The notes beneath the pieces were generated by a model, which ran no database searches, was not told where the DNA came from, and saw nothing but the letters and a program-made list of their open reading frames with translations. Position numbers and translations under genes: made by a program. A stretch of DNA of 64,000 nucleotides, taken from NCBI GenBank assembly GCA_031002005.1, contig JARYHS010011408.1:215646402-215710401 (forward strand). The letters run 5' to 3'. Source of the stretch: Vandiemenella viatica (taxonomy: Eukaryota > Arthropoda > Insecta > Orthoptera > Morabidae). The stretch's first letter is position 1, and every line of letters begins with the position of its first letter. Of the stretch, positions 32,561 to 43,308 are shown in pieces.

Positions 32561-34010
32561 ATGCTTCTGAGATCTGAAGCTCAAGAGATTTTATTCACTC
32601 TACGGGTGAAACACAGCTCAAGTTCGTATTTGGGCAGATCAGATCAACTTGTCATAATCTTTGACCCTAAAAAGTGGAACTATTCTAGATCCGTGACGAT
32701 ACGCAAAAAAAAAAACCAAAAAAAAACCACGGTTACGGGCTTACACTAGTAAATGTTGAAATATTAACAGGCATTTCATTATAATATGAAAAGGCAGAAT
32801 ATAGCTGTAAAAAATAAAATCGGTGACGAATTTATCTTTATTGATCAGTCAGATATGTGCAAGTAGTTGGGTTGTTAATTCTTGTTCACCGATACATACA
32901 TTTCTTTAACATCTGTATATTGGCGATTTCGCACGTCAAGAAATGAAACATCACGCTTTTGCAAGTTGTGAGTTACACAACCTCACCATTTGTGGTATTT
33001 TTGATATTAGTGAGATATTTTTTTAATAGTAGTATTTATGATTGTAAATACTAACATTGAGTTTCTAAGGTCACTGAATGTCAAGAGAGGTATACGATAT
33101 CTTTGGTGAAAGGGAACAGTTGAAGAAAAGAAAGGAGTTGAATAGAAAATGAAATGAGAGAAGGTTTGGATGAGAAAAGCTCAACGGAGAAGCTGTAAAA
33201 AATCCTGGCGGGATTTGTAATGGAGAATTTAAATCCTATGGCAGAAGATTAGTATAATGATAAAGTTAATGAAACATGATAGTTGTAGTTGGTAATTTTC
33301 ATTTGAAAAATAGAAGATAATCCGATAAGTGAAAGATTTTTTATTTCATATTGAAGTTGTAATAAAGAGAATGGAGTTGATTCTTAAAGTACATTTGGTA
33401 TGATTTTTTAATAGTACTGTCATTTCAGCGGTGGAATCGAAAGAAAACCAGCGGCGGACATAGACGGATAAATAAAGATCCTATTTGAACTAGTCTTACG
33501 CCGGAAACATAAGGAAAAGTATTATATTTAAGTGGACAAAGTACATTTAAAAAAAAAAACAAAGAACCTTGCAAAGTCATAATATGGGTGTCCGCGGGGT
33601 CGCTTGTGTAGGTATATTTATCGATGGAAGATCCGTTTATCAGCACGCGTCTTTATGCTCAGCTGTAGCGCTATGTCATCAATGTGTAGCCTGACAGATC
33701 TGTTCATTGAGGCGTGGAAAAACGCAAGTCAGCCTTTGCCTCCTCCCAACGGTGCAAGATCTGTGCCCCGAAGTTCCTGCAACTGATTTGGTTTACATCT
33801 TATCTGCACATTCCGCACCGGTGTGTCTATAGATGCTCTGTGGAGTGCAAGAGTCGCTTTGTCCTACGATGTTCATCTTTCCGCTATGAGGCACGATGTT
33901 CTGTAGCCCGGTATTCTTGGTGATTTACCCAGAAGCTGTCTGTCAGTAGACTCTACCCATCCGGCAACCTACGGTGGTTTAAAACTAAAATTTTATTGCT
34001 GTGCGTGACT
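32561..34010. other. No recognisable gene
   Basis: A-runs at about 32706-32728 and 33549-33560. Frames at 33604-33923 (60-69 codons) fall in slightly GC-richer DNA without a known domain. Confidence 0.45.
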
Positions 34011-34014
34011 TATA

Positions 34015-34200
34015 GTCCGTTCAGTTAGCAGAGGCTGATCAAGGTTAGTCTGCCTATAACCCCTCCACTGCCCTTACCCTAGCATACAACAGAGAAATTT
34101 ACCACAGCGGTCAGCTCGGAGATGTAGGAAAGGGGGTGGTGAGGCGAGGAGCGGGGGCCGGAAAACATGACCTTGAGCCGCCAATCCCGAGTGAACAGGG
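34015..34200. mobile_element. TIR element, family Z, copy 2, TATA duplication
   Basis: The left end GTCCGTTCAGTTAGCAGAGG then ATCAAGGTTAG, and the reverse-complemented right end CCCTGTTCACTCGGGATTGG then GCTCAAGGTCATG, are the two end types of family Z. TATA flanks both sides (34011-34014 and 34201-34204). The interior includes CCACTGCCCTTACCCTAGC, also present inverted at 59245-59260. Non-coding. Confidence 0.75.
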
Positions 34201-34204
34201 TATA

Positions 34205-34829
34205 GTGGGGAGGTGACACTGTATGATATAGAAGTACTTCAACACTCCTCAAACGCTGGGAACTAATGTGTACCTCACGAGTTTGTAATATTCCACGTGC
34301 AGTGAATGTAACCTGGGTCATACATCTAACAGATATTTCAGTCTCCGGCTCCTACCTCTGACCACTGAAATTATCGGATCATCCAATCTGAAACGATCAG
34401 AGATGCGTTGGGCTAAAAGCATTTCGTGATAACGTCCTTGAGTTCCAAATTTAAGATCTGTTCCTATTTTGGCATCGCACAAAATATATACTATTCCAAC
34501 ATCGAGGTCACTATATGCACAATTGTGGATTCTATAATATCAGAAAAGTCTGAGACAAGCTTTCGTAAGTTTCTACTTTGTCAGAACAAGGAAAGGAGGA
34601 AAAGGGTCATGAAAGAACTCGTCCATTACATGAGCATTTATCGCTCAGCGATACCATAATAGTATTATTGATATGAAAAAATAAATGTTTTTGTTTAGTG
34701 GCAGTATGTCACATTTGCATAGAAGTTAAACTTGAAGAATGAAACTGAACAGTTTATAATGAGAATTTGAATAATGCCGAAATAGTGAGAGCTCGAAGCT
34801 ATGTAATGTACGTAATACCGTTCAAGGAA
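34205..34829. other. No recognisable gene
   Basis: The frame at 34426-34659 (77 codons) ends in a basic stretch, NKERRKRVMKELVHYMS, without a recognised domain. The rest is AT-rich. Confidence 0.4.
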
Positions 34830-35010
34830 GGGAAAGAAAAATCTGTTGGGAATATAAATTCTGAAAGCAGTAATTACGCTACGGTTTGCTGATGATAGTG
34901 CTTTTCTCGAAGGTAATATTTGTTGAATGGTGTTGAACAAACACTGAAACAGGAATTTTGGCAAAAACATACGTAAATTAATGTTTAAATGAGGAAAATG
35001 ACCGTAGACC
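34830..35010 (+). pseudogene. LINE reverse transcriptase relic (RFADD motif)
   Basis: In one plus-strand frame the sequence reads ITLRFADDSAFLEGN just after the stretch LLGI.ILKAV, then stops. After a frame change it continues NGVEQTLKQEF and a KINV-like segment. This order (I-RFADD-x-A, then L-x-x-x-L-x-E, then K-I-N) is the palm motif and what follows it in R2/RTE-type and related LINE reverse transcriptases. Stops and indels are dense. The limits are approximate. Confidence 0.5.
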
Positions 35011-36780
35011 CTCTGAAATTTGTACCTAAATTGAATGTAATTTAACATGAGAAATGGAATTGTTCAGATCTTTAACAACACTGATGTTAAAACCATTCAA
35101 TAAATGAAGTTCTAAGGCAGGAAAAAGTTGTAGCATTTAGTTTTGACCAGGGATTCAAAATGAACTTATTAAAAATCTTACCGGAATCAGTATTGTACCG
35201 TAGAAACAATATGAGGAGGAAAACTAATTTAGATAAAATGTGTTTGTTTAGAAAGACATATAAATTGTTTATTTAAACCGATGAAATCGGAAATGAACAC
35301 ATTCTGAAAATGAGAGGCGAAGTATAAAGGAGATTTACCATGCTCTTAGATAAGAAGAGATGAAAGAACATACAGTAGACTACTATGTATTGTCTCGTTA
35401 TATTTTTGAGACCTGTCGGATTAGTTAATTCGGCCTCTATAGATTGATTTGATTTACCACAGATCTGTAGCGGGACTAAACGTATTAAAATTGTTCTTAA
35501 TTTTCTATGGGTGCTTGTTCTCAAATGATACCTTAGCTCTATTGTGCAAGGCAGCTATTGGTTGCAGAGGGTCATTTGTTACATTTCACAACTCCTGACG
35601 TACTCCACAAGCTTTCACTGAACTTCAGCTGCCAGCGCTCACAGCGGCTACCAGAGAGAATAAGCTACGAGATTTGGAGATGTGTTGGTTTTATTTGTCC
35701 GCGGTTCTTATTCGCAATACAGATTGCATCCTGACGAATGTCATTTTGCTCACAAGCGTGAACGCCATTTTGCACTTGCATAAAGAGGGTTGTTGCGTGG
35801 GATTCGTGTGGAAAGAGTAATGGAGGAAGAGAAATTGATGATAAAAATGGCCGAATCCTAGACAAGGAAGAACTTTTACTAACAAGCAACAGTCTCCTGG
35901 TGGCTTATGGGCTATATTATCTCTCTGTGTTTGAAAGTAATAAAACACTTTGAATGAAAGATACTTGCAATGATGAAAATAACGAATTAAAAACTGGAGT
36001 TGGCTGTATGACATAGTTGGCCAAATGATATTGTAAACAAATAACAGGAGAAAGAACATGGTGGATCTCTGTTCAACGAGAGAAGGATGGAAATGGAGAT
36101 AGAAGAATAGGGCTGCTAATAATGGTATCTAAAGGTAAATTATAAATCTTCAGTCCCTCCAAAAATTTTTAAGTGTTCTTAAGGATGAAGGAAAACGGGA
36201 AATACTATCAAGGAGAGTGAACTGCCAAAAGACAATACTACGTCCTAAAGAAATCGGACGTTAAAAAAGGTTGTATGACTGCTGTTATTAAAACATTTCC
36301 TCGCCATTCCTTAATACTCTAGTCCCAAATTGCCCGCTGGAGTTTGGTGGAGAGAATTACTAACCGATAGCTACTATGTATATGCAAAGATTTGTTTCTC
36401 CGATTGGTAGACATGAAAAAGTTTTGTTGCTACAGACTGGAATCGGGCCTCCGATTGCTTCGGAAGAGAATGACAAGCTGACAGTATTTTACCCAGTCCA
36501 TTAACGAGATATTTCTCCTAAATCGTGTTTCTAACTGCATTCCACCACTTAGGCAACATTTTTCTGGTGCCGTCGCGCACATTCAACCCGTGGACCGAAT
36601 TGAAATAGCTGTTTTATGACCGTATCATGCAGAATGTCTGATTACCTGTGGAATACAGCTTTCTTTTTTAGAACCCATCAATCACTGTAAATCGCCAAAA
36701 GTTTTCTCAGACCGACTGCCTTCAAAGCCTGAACACCGTGTTTAAATTATTCTATGACACGTGTGTTACTTGACTAGCTG
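35011..36780. other. No recognisable gene, may contain further LINE relics
   Basis: AT-rich with short frames (up to 122 codons at 35691-36059 minus) that carry no motif I trust. Given RT relics on both sides, some of this may be decayed LINE sequence. Confidence 0.4.
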
Positions 36781-36789
36781 TAATCTAAA

Positions 36790-36975
36790 TATCACAAGTT
36801 ACCAAAGTTTTGAACAGAACATTGCCACGGATAGTGGAGCAGTGTGGAGGAACAACAGTTTGGGTTTAGGTGTAGAGTAACTAGAGAGGCTATAGGGCTT
36901 AGTAAATGAATTGGAGAAAGATATAGAGAAAAAGGAAAAATGGTTGAAATGGATAAATCTGTTCTACAGAGATGC
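36790..36975 (+). pseudogene. LINE reverse transcriptase relic (QFGFR motif)
   Basis: Plus-strand VTKVLNRTLPRIVE is followed, after a one-frame change, by QFGFRCRVTREAIGLSK, a stop, then IGERYREKGKMVEMDKS. This follows the RT finger region of LINEs: a leader, then QFGFR-x-x-x-x-T-x-x-A-I, then an (I/L)E-K-x-x-E-K-x-K segment before the first catalytic Asp. It belongs upstream of an ADD motif in the protein, yet the ADD relic lies 1.9 kb to the left, so the two come from different copies or from a rearranged one. Confidence 0.6.
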
Positions 36976-37439
36976 ATTACGAATTGAGACTTTTATTTGG
37001 TATTTACATAATTTATTGTAATGACAAATAACTAAGATAGTTGCCAGAATTAGAAAACAACATTCTGACATCACTTACGTCCGTTTTCGACATATTCTGT
37101 CACGAAAGCTCACTAGTATGAATTATTTTAAAGATTTTCATTGTTTCTTTGCCATTGTGAAATACAGAATTACCAAAATCGATTAAAACTGAGAAACAAC
37201 ATTTGTTAGTGACATTTTAATCTCTGGATATCGCGAATTCTGTTACTAAAGCGAGTAAGAACGGTGTAGCTTACCATGCGAGAAACTCTGTGCTGAAATT
37301 TTGCTAGCCCTCAACATTGCCGCCAATCCTAGCGAATCTTACAAGAGGATTATTTTTTTAAATAAGGTCCGTTTGAGATTGATAGTGAGAATGACGCGCG
37401 ATCAAGGCAGTGCTCATGCGCGTCTGCTCCCAGAATGCT

Positions 37440-38130
37440 TTGCCATATCGTCTGTGTGCTGAGCTGTAGTATTTTACAATGAGATACCGTCTGTAACTCG
37501 CTTCTTGAGTGCAAGAAACTTGGCAGCCGCGGAAAATCGGAGATATTTGTGAGGTGTACGGTGATAATGTTACAAGTGATAGTGAAATTCGAAAGTGGGT
37601 GGACCGAGAGTGGTGGTGTAACGGCTAGCGTTCTGGCCTCGCATTCGGGAGGACGGCGGTTCGAATCCCCGTCCGGGCATCCAGATTTGGGTTTTCCATG
37701 GTTTCCCAAATCACTCCAGGCAAATGCCGGGATGCTTCCTTCAAAAGGCTATGGCCGAATTCCTTCACATTCCTTGCCCCCCATCCTTTCCAGTCTCTAA
37801 AGACCTCGCTGTTAAGAGACGTTAAGCAGTTAAAAAAAAAAAAAAGTGGGTGAGAATGTCCAAGTACGGGCGTGATGAGCCACGCCCAGGCTGACCTCCT
37901 CTGATTTCTCAAGGTTTTGTTTCTTGATGTGGACAACGAAATACGAGAGTCTAGACCTAGCCCTCAGTGATTTTCACCTGTTTCGATACTTAATTGAGTT
38001 CCTTGGTAGTCAACGGTTCAAAAACTACGAAGCAGTTACAACTTGAGTAATGAATCTGGCTTTTTCATAGGCGGCCGACTTATTTGACGTCTGAATAAAA
38101 AAAACTTCTTGAACAAATGTTTGAACAAAA
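37440..38130 (+). pseudogene. Mariner-type transposase remnant split by a SINE
   Basis: Before the SINE, plus-strand sequence reads EVYGDNVTSDSEIRKWV, matching the mariner DNA-binding region (YG...S...V..W). After the SINE it continues RMSKYGRDEPRPG. Further on SDFHLFRYLIEFLGSQRFKN is the segment that begins at the third catalytic Asp of mariner transposases, followed by a stop-ridden C-terminus. The region between, with the first two catalytic residues, is deleted. Terminal repeats were not found. Confidence 0.7.
37602..37842 (+). mobile_element. SINE-1 copy, full length, inside a mariner remnant
   Basis: A box region GTGGTGTAACGGCTAGCG, B box GGTTCGAATCCCC, then the SINE-1 body and a poly-A tail at about 37831-37845. 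AAAGTGGGTG flanks it (37592-37601 and 37843-37852). The 3' part carries the GTCTCTAAAGACCTCG to AGAGACG stem instead of the CTCGACGTCGACGAG stem of older copies, like the copy at 54783. Confidence 0.92.
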
Positions 38131-40553
38131 ATTAAAATTATATAGAAAAGGAGGTTAAGTAGGTAATCTATTTGAAATATATTGTATATATTTTTCTTAT
38201 TAAGAAACGGGCATTATTATTTTTTTTAAAAAAATCACCCTCGTGTATATTCAGTACTATTAGTGCCTTACACTATGATTCAACAAATCTTAAGCCTTCG
38301 ATATTCTTTGGAACAACGTTTCACCAAGTTTTGACTTAGGAAGAAAATAGAAATTCGTCGACGAGGTCTTTAAAGTGGAATGAAAGTATAATTCTATTGT
38401 AAAAGTGTTAATTCTTTATTTAGGAAAACAGTGGGACTTCTGTAAATTGGAGGATAAGAACTGAAGGTAGTAAGTTAATGCCTTTGTCGAGAATGTTTTG
38501 TAAGATACGAGTGACCGCCTTCAAGCAGGGGGGTGAGATGGCCAAGCCTCGTTTCGGTTGGTATTGACGGAGCTCCTCGCGCAGCACATTGATTCACAAA
38601 GGAAGGGCCGCGTCGATAGCGAACCCACGTCCCCCGACTTGACCCGAGTTCTTCCCTACTTACGTCTGTGGTTGAATAGGAACGGATGACTTGCGGAAAT
38701 TTGATGGCAGTTTCACTGCAAGAAAATCTGTCCGCGCTATCCAATATTCTTCTAAGAAGGAAAACAGAATGTTTGTCTGGAGTACAGCAGAAACAACATG
38801 AAATGACAAGCTACACAAGATGATAATCTTTTATCAGTCACACTGAATCTCATAACTGAAATTATATTTTCTGTGAATAATAAATATGCGTACTTTACGT
38901 GCGAATGTTAGCTCAGCCCTTCTACTTTGCTTTATATGCAGGGTGATTCACGAAGATATGCAAATATTGTAATATTTTATTCTACAAGTAAAACTAAAGA
39001 AAAACGTTCATATAAACATAGGTCCACAAATGTTTAGTTACGGCTAATAAAAGATTTTGCCTGAAATTTAGCAACCTCGCTAATATGAAGTTATCGCAAA
39101 ACTGTACGAGGTTACAGTAAAGCACGATTCCCATTTATTTTGTTTTTATTGATCTGGTGAGTGTAATAAAACAAGTCTCAGACGTGTATCTGTAGTTTTC
39201 CAGAAATTCCAGAGAAGCAAAGAAATAATTTGGGAAAATTTGTAATTTATTAACTACTTGGCCCAATTTTTTTTTTTAAATTCCAGACAGTTGCACAAAG
39301 TTTTTAACAGTAGAGAATTTAATTTTGGAAAATGATGGTAATAAAATTAACTAAAACAGTATGAATGTGTCAGATTCCGGTATTTTCTTGCTAGTTACCT
39401 TTGCAATGGCTTTAGTAACTCTCATATCTGCAACAGGTAGTCTGTGATCACTGTCGAGGCTTTCACAATGTATTACACAATTTATTTTATTATTTTTTCA
39501 CCCTTTCTCCGTCCATAAGCTAATCGATACTAAGCACCAGTTGTGATTGGCTTTGCTGTGACAGGACAGTTAACAATTCCTAAAAGTGTCGCCAAGAAAC
39601 ATTTAGGGATTTTCGCTTGGAGCGAAGTATGTAAACAGTTCCTTGTTCACTAATATGTTTACGGTGATGTGGTCCATGATTATATTTACAATTTTCCACA
39701 CTTACAGCAGTAAACATGGCTCCTTGGACACAACAATTCAAAGTTTATTCTGGCTTCTTCTCGTACTATCCGTTTCGCTCCTAGAAGATGGAATGGGATG
39801 GGGATGGATGCGATGTCGGAAGATGTGGGTAACAAGTAACTCGGAAAAAATATTTTAAAAGACCAAGGACCACTCGTTGACTTTTCTTTATATTAGAGCT
39901 ATAGGTCGATATAGGACGTTGCATCTGTAAACCATCACAGCGTGTAATGGTACGCGTGGACAATTTTATAGTTCGCTTATGGTACCACGCAAAGCCGTCC
40001 TAATACAGTGGACATGGTCGTTGGTTCGCGTGGAATCCAGTTCCTTTATGCCTCCCTGTTCCCGTTATAAGGAAGCCTTAACATACGCGTCACACTAACT
40101 GCTCACCTGTTCCAGAGAATGAGTTTCGTGTTTTATTTTTTTTACCCAACGGAAAACGGAACCCTATTCCTGGCGCTCGGCTGTTTCTAGATCTGTCATA
40201 TGCATTGAATAATTTGGAGATTTCAAATTTGCGTATGTTGTGCGTTTCATTGATCCAGAACCAGATATCGGATTTAAAATTGTGTAAAATTGGGAGTTAA
40301 GAGCGACTTCGTCCGCTTGGAAGTGTATTATAAGATTTTTCTTTAATAATAGTAATAGTAAATTATCCATGTAATAACAATTTGTTTACGTCCTACACAA
40401 AAAAAACAATAACCATAATATTTAACCTATATTGATAAATAAATTCTGCTTTATAATATTACATGTTAAAGTCAGAATTAACTGTTTTTTCATATTGGCC
40501 TTTGATAACTTTCTTCGTCCTAGATTTTCTACGTTTCACTGAAAGATTTGACT
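38131..40553. other. No recognisable gene
   Basis: AT-rich. CAGGGTGATTCACGAAGATA at 38939 looks like the end of a transposable element, but I cannot find a partner end. Frames at 38475-38744 and 39643-39963 have no known domain. Confidence 0.45.
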
Positions 40554-40555
40554 TA

Positions 40556-41857
40556 AGATGGTGGTCTGCAAAGTTTCCGACCTCAACGTGAAGATGGCTG
40601 CACACGTAAATAAAAGCTAGTGAATATCGTTATTTATCTGTTGACAGTTACTCACCAAAGTTTCAGCCATTTTGGACGCGCAGTTGTTATGTAACAGTCG
40701 TTTGAGTGAGTTGATGTGAGTGTTTTTGTGAAAATGGACAAAATCGAGTATCGAGCTGTTATTAAATATTTGTTTTTGAAAGGTAATATGCCTACGCAAA
40801 TCAAAGATGAGTTGGATTCTGTATATGGGGACTCTGCACCATCACTTACTACAGTGAAATTTTGGGCAGCTGAATTTAAACGTGGCCGTAAGAGCTTGGG
40901 AGACGGTGAACGTTCGGGACGTCAAAAAACTGCAACTACCGACGAAAACATCGCCAAAGTTCACCAATTGGTGCTAGACGACCGCCGAATTAAAGTGAGA
41001 GAGATAGCAGAGGTTATGAACATTTCAAAAGAACGTGTTTGTTACATAATAAATCAACATTTAGGTATGAGAAAGCTGTCCGCGCGTTGGGTGCCGCGTT
41101 TGCTCACATTAGACCAAAAACGTGTTCCAATGAACATTTCCAACGTTCTGTTGGCGCAGTTTAGGTGCAATAAATCCGAGTTTTGGCGCCGATTAATTAC
41201 TGTAGATGAAACTTAGATAAACCATTATACGCCCGAAACAAAAATACAGTCCAAACAGTGGACTGCAAAGGGGGAACCGGCTCCAAAAAAAAAAAAAAAG
41301 CAAAACTGTTTTTTCGGCTGGGAAAGTGCTGGCGACTGTTTTTTGGGATAGTCATGGGGTTATTTTAATCGATTACTTTCAAAAAGGAAAAACCATTACA
41401 GGAGCATACTATGCATCATTACTTGACAAGCTGAAGGCAGAACTTGCGGAAAAACGGCCACATTTGCAGAAAAAGAAAATCCTGTTTCACCAAGACAACG
41501 CACCGTCTCACACCCAGCGGTTGCCATGGCGAAAATTCACGAATTACGGTTTAGACTGCTTGACCATCCGCCTTACTCACCAGATCTAGCACAAAGCGAC
41601 TTCTTTTTGTTCCCTCATCTAAAAATTGCGCTCGGAGGACAGAGATTTTCGTCAAATGAAGAGGCAATCACCTTCGTGAACAATTATTTTGCAGAGAAAA
41701 ACGCAGAGTACTATTTGGACGGATTACAGAGATGGGAGCATCGCTGGGAGAAGTGTGTAGAGTTACAAAGAGACTATGTTGAAAAATTAAAAAAAAAAAA
41801 ATTCAGGAAAAATGTCTTGTATCTTTGTTAGGTTGGAAACTTTTCAGACCACCCTCG
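40556..41857 (+). mobile_element. Mariner transposon, complete, recently inactivated
   Basis: The left end AGATGGTGGTCTGCAAAG and the right end CTTTTCAGACCACCCTCG are inverted, with TA on both sides (40554-40555 and 41858-41859). The length of 1302 bp is normal for mariner. The ends are closely related to those of the copy at 48307, so both belong to one family. The coding region carries only a few lesions. Confidence 0.92.
40734..41831 (+). pseudogene. Mariner transposase, few lesions
   Basis: The start chosen is the ATG at 40734 (MDKIEYRAVIKYLFLKGN); an ATG at 40716 adds six residues without support. Residues 1-110 form the two helix-turn-helix units, with RSGRQKT between them, and SARWVPRLLT is the linker motif. 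LITVDET carries the first catalytic Asp and is followed at once by TAG at 41214-41216, where family members have Trp. An A-run at 41285-41299 shifts the frame. LFHQDNAPSHTQ carries the second Asp. A second shift near 41520 leads to PPYSPDLAQSDFFLFPHLK with the third Asp. Hence DD34D-type mariner, three lesions. It ends near 41831. Confidence 0.9.
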
Positions 41858-41859
41858 TA

Positions 41860-41976
41860 TGTTTACCTATCGCGTCTTAAAACTACTATTTGTTTTTTAA
41901 ATGACCTAATTTCCTCATTGAATATTGGTTTTATATTAATATGGTAATAGGCCATCTTCCCGCAGTTGCTGAACAA
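41860..41976. other. Short spacer before the palindrome
   Basis: It contains AATATTGGTTTT at 41921-41932, which recurs at 42559-42570 just beyond the palindrome's right arm. Confidence 0.6.
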
Positions 41977-42559
41977 TAATTTTGTGAATAAATCCGTCGA
42001 AAACAACTGGTTTGGTGAATTTTGTTTTTATTTAATTCCCCAGACGCGTTTCGCCCTTGTGGTGTAGGGCATCTTCAGTGGCTGTAAAGTGTTTTTACAT
42101 GTGTTGTTACAATAATTACATACAATATAACTCTTAATAAAATGTATATACATATGTACACACTGTACTCACAGATATAATGGTATTCCTTTACATGTCG
42201 GTCTGGAACAGCACTTCACACGCTTTCACATAACTGTTCATTACAGTTTTCTTTAAGAAAACTGTAATGAACAGTTTTCTTTAAGAAAACTGTAATGAAC
42301 AGTTATGTGAAAGCGTGTGAAGTGCTGTTCCAGACCGACATGTAAAGGAATACCATTATATCTGTGAGTACAGTGTGTACATATGTATATACATTTTATT
42401 AAGAGTTATATTGTATGTAATTATTGTAACAACACATGTAAAAACACTTTACAGCCACTGAAGATGCCCTACACCACAAGGGCGAAACGCGTCTGGGGAA
42501 TTAAATAAAAACAAAATTCACCAAACCAGTTGTTTTCGACGGATTTATTCACAAAATTA
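41977..42559. repeat. Perfect 277-bp inverted repeat (palindrome)
   Basis: Arm 1 (41977-42253) and arm 2 (42283-42559) are exact reverse complements as far as I can read line by line, around a 29-bp spacer (42254-42282). The spacer itself repeats the innermost arm sequence (AAGAAAACTGTAATGAACAG). Each arm contains CACTGAAGATGCCC, a short loop and GGGCGAAACGCGTCTGG, that is, a GCCC/GGGC stem-loop. AATATTGGTTTT occurs at 41921-41932 and 42559-42570 and may be a target duplication. No coding sequence. It may be a foldback element or a Penelope-like or LINE-derived inverted pair. An assembly or library artefact cannot be excluded. Confidence 0.95.
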
Positions 42560-42570
42560 ATATTGGTTTT

Positions 42571-43019
42571 GTTTTGCGGATATGTCGATTCGGTCAATTA
42601 ATTCCGCTTTGATATAGAAATTTGTATGTTAAAGTAGTAATTGTTTCTCCATTCTGATATTTTATAATGTTACTATGGTTTTATTTTAGTTTCTCAATCA
42701 GTCAAAGGAAATGAATGTCTGTGGACCGATTGCTAAACTTCGTTAGGTTGGCGTTAATTCACTAAAACATATGCAAACATTTTAAATGATTTGGGCAAGA
42801 AGTGAGCCTTCCATGTTTCAACGAACCACAAAACTGCATAAAAGAAAAAATATTAATTCAATTGCAGTTCGATTAGAAACAACTAATTTCTACTTTCAAA
42901 TATGATTTTGTGTGCCACCCATATTTTAATACAACAATTTGTCACGATATTACCTTTTTTTAAATTTCGGAATGTTAATACGTGCTAAGGAACCGTAATA
43001 TAAACTTTATTTTCATATC
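42571..43019. other. AT-rich DNA, no gene recognised
   Basis: No long frame and no recognised element. Confidence 0.5.
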
Positions 43020-43308
43020 CGCGATTAGCAGACAGTAGGTACAAAGGTCACGGGGCTTCTGCAGCTAGTTGCCACTTTACCTAGGATTCGCGGAGATGGA
43101 CCTCCGCAATCCATCGGAACTAGAAGGATACAAATGGGTCAGCGCCACTTTCCGGCCATTCTTTACCTTCCGGCGGGGTTTCCTCAACGGTACTCACTGG
43201 ACAACAGGTTCCGGACGTTCAGCTTCAAAGAAAAATCCTCTTTTTTTGTCGGGGATCGTCCGCGCCGCAATGATAATATGCTCTACCGCCTGACCTACGC
43301 GGCCAAAG
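43020..43308 (-). mobile_element. Probable tRNA-derived SINE, third type
   Basis: On the minus strand, GGCCGCGTAGGTCAGGCGGT then AGAGCA matches a tRNA A-box region very well. A degenerate B box follows (GCGGACGATCCCC) at the right spacing. The body that follows is GC-richer than its surroundings and extends to about 43020, unlike SINE-1 or SINE-2. Only one copy is seen here. Open frames over it are composition effects. Confidence 0.5.

Noticed and set aside
38939..39130. Left end of a known transposon (CAGGGTGATTCACGAAG)
   Set aside because: The sequence looks familiar but no partner end, duplication or coding segment was found, so it is not called.
42241..42300. CRISPR-like short repeats at the palindrome centre
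   Set aside because: Only two units of about 28 bp with no spacers. They come from the arm tips and spacer of the inverted repeat.
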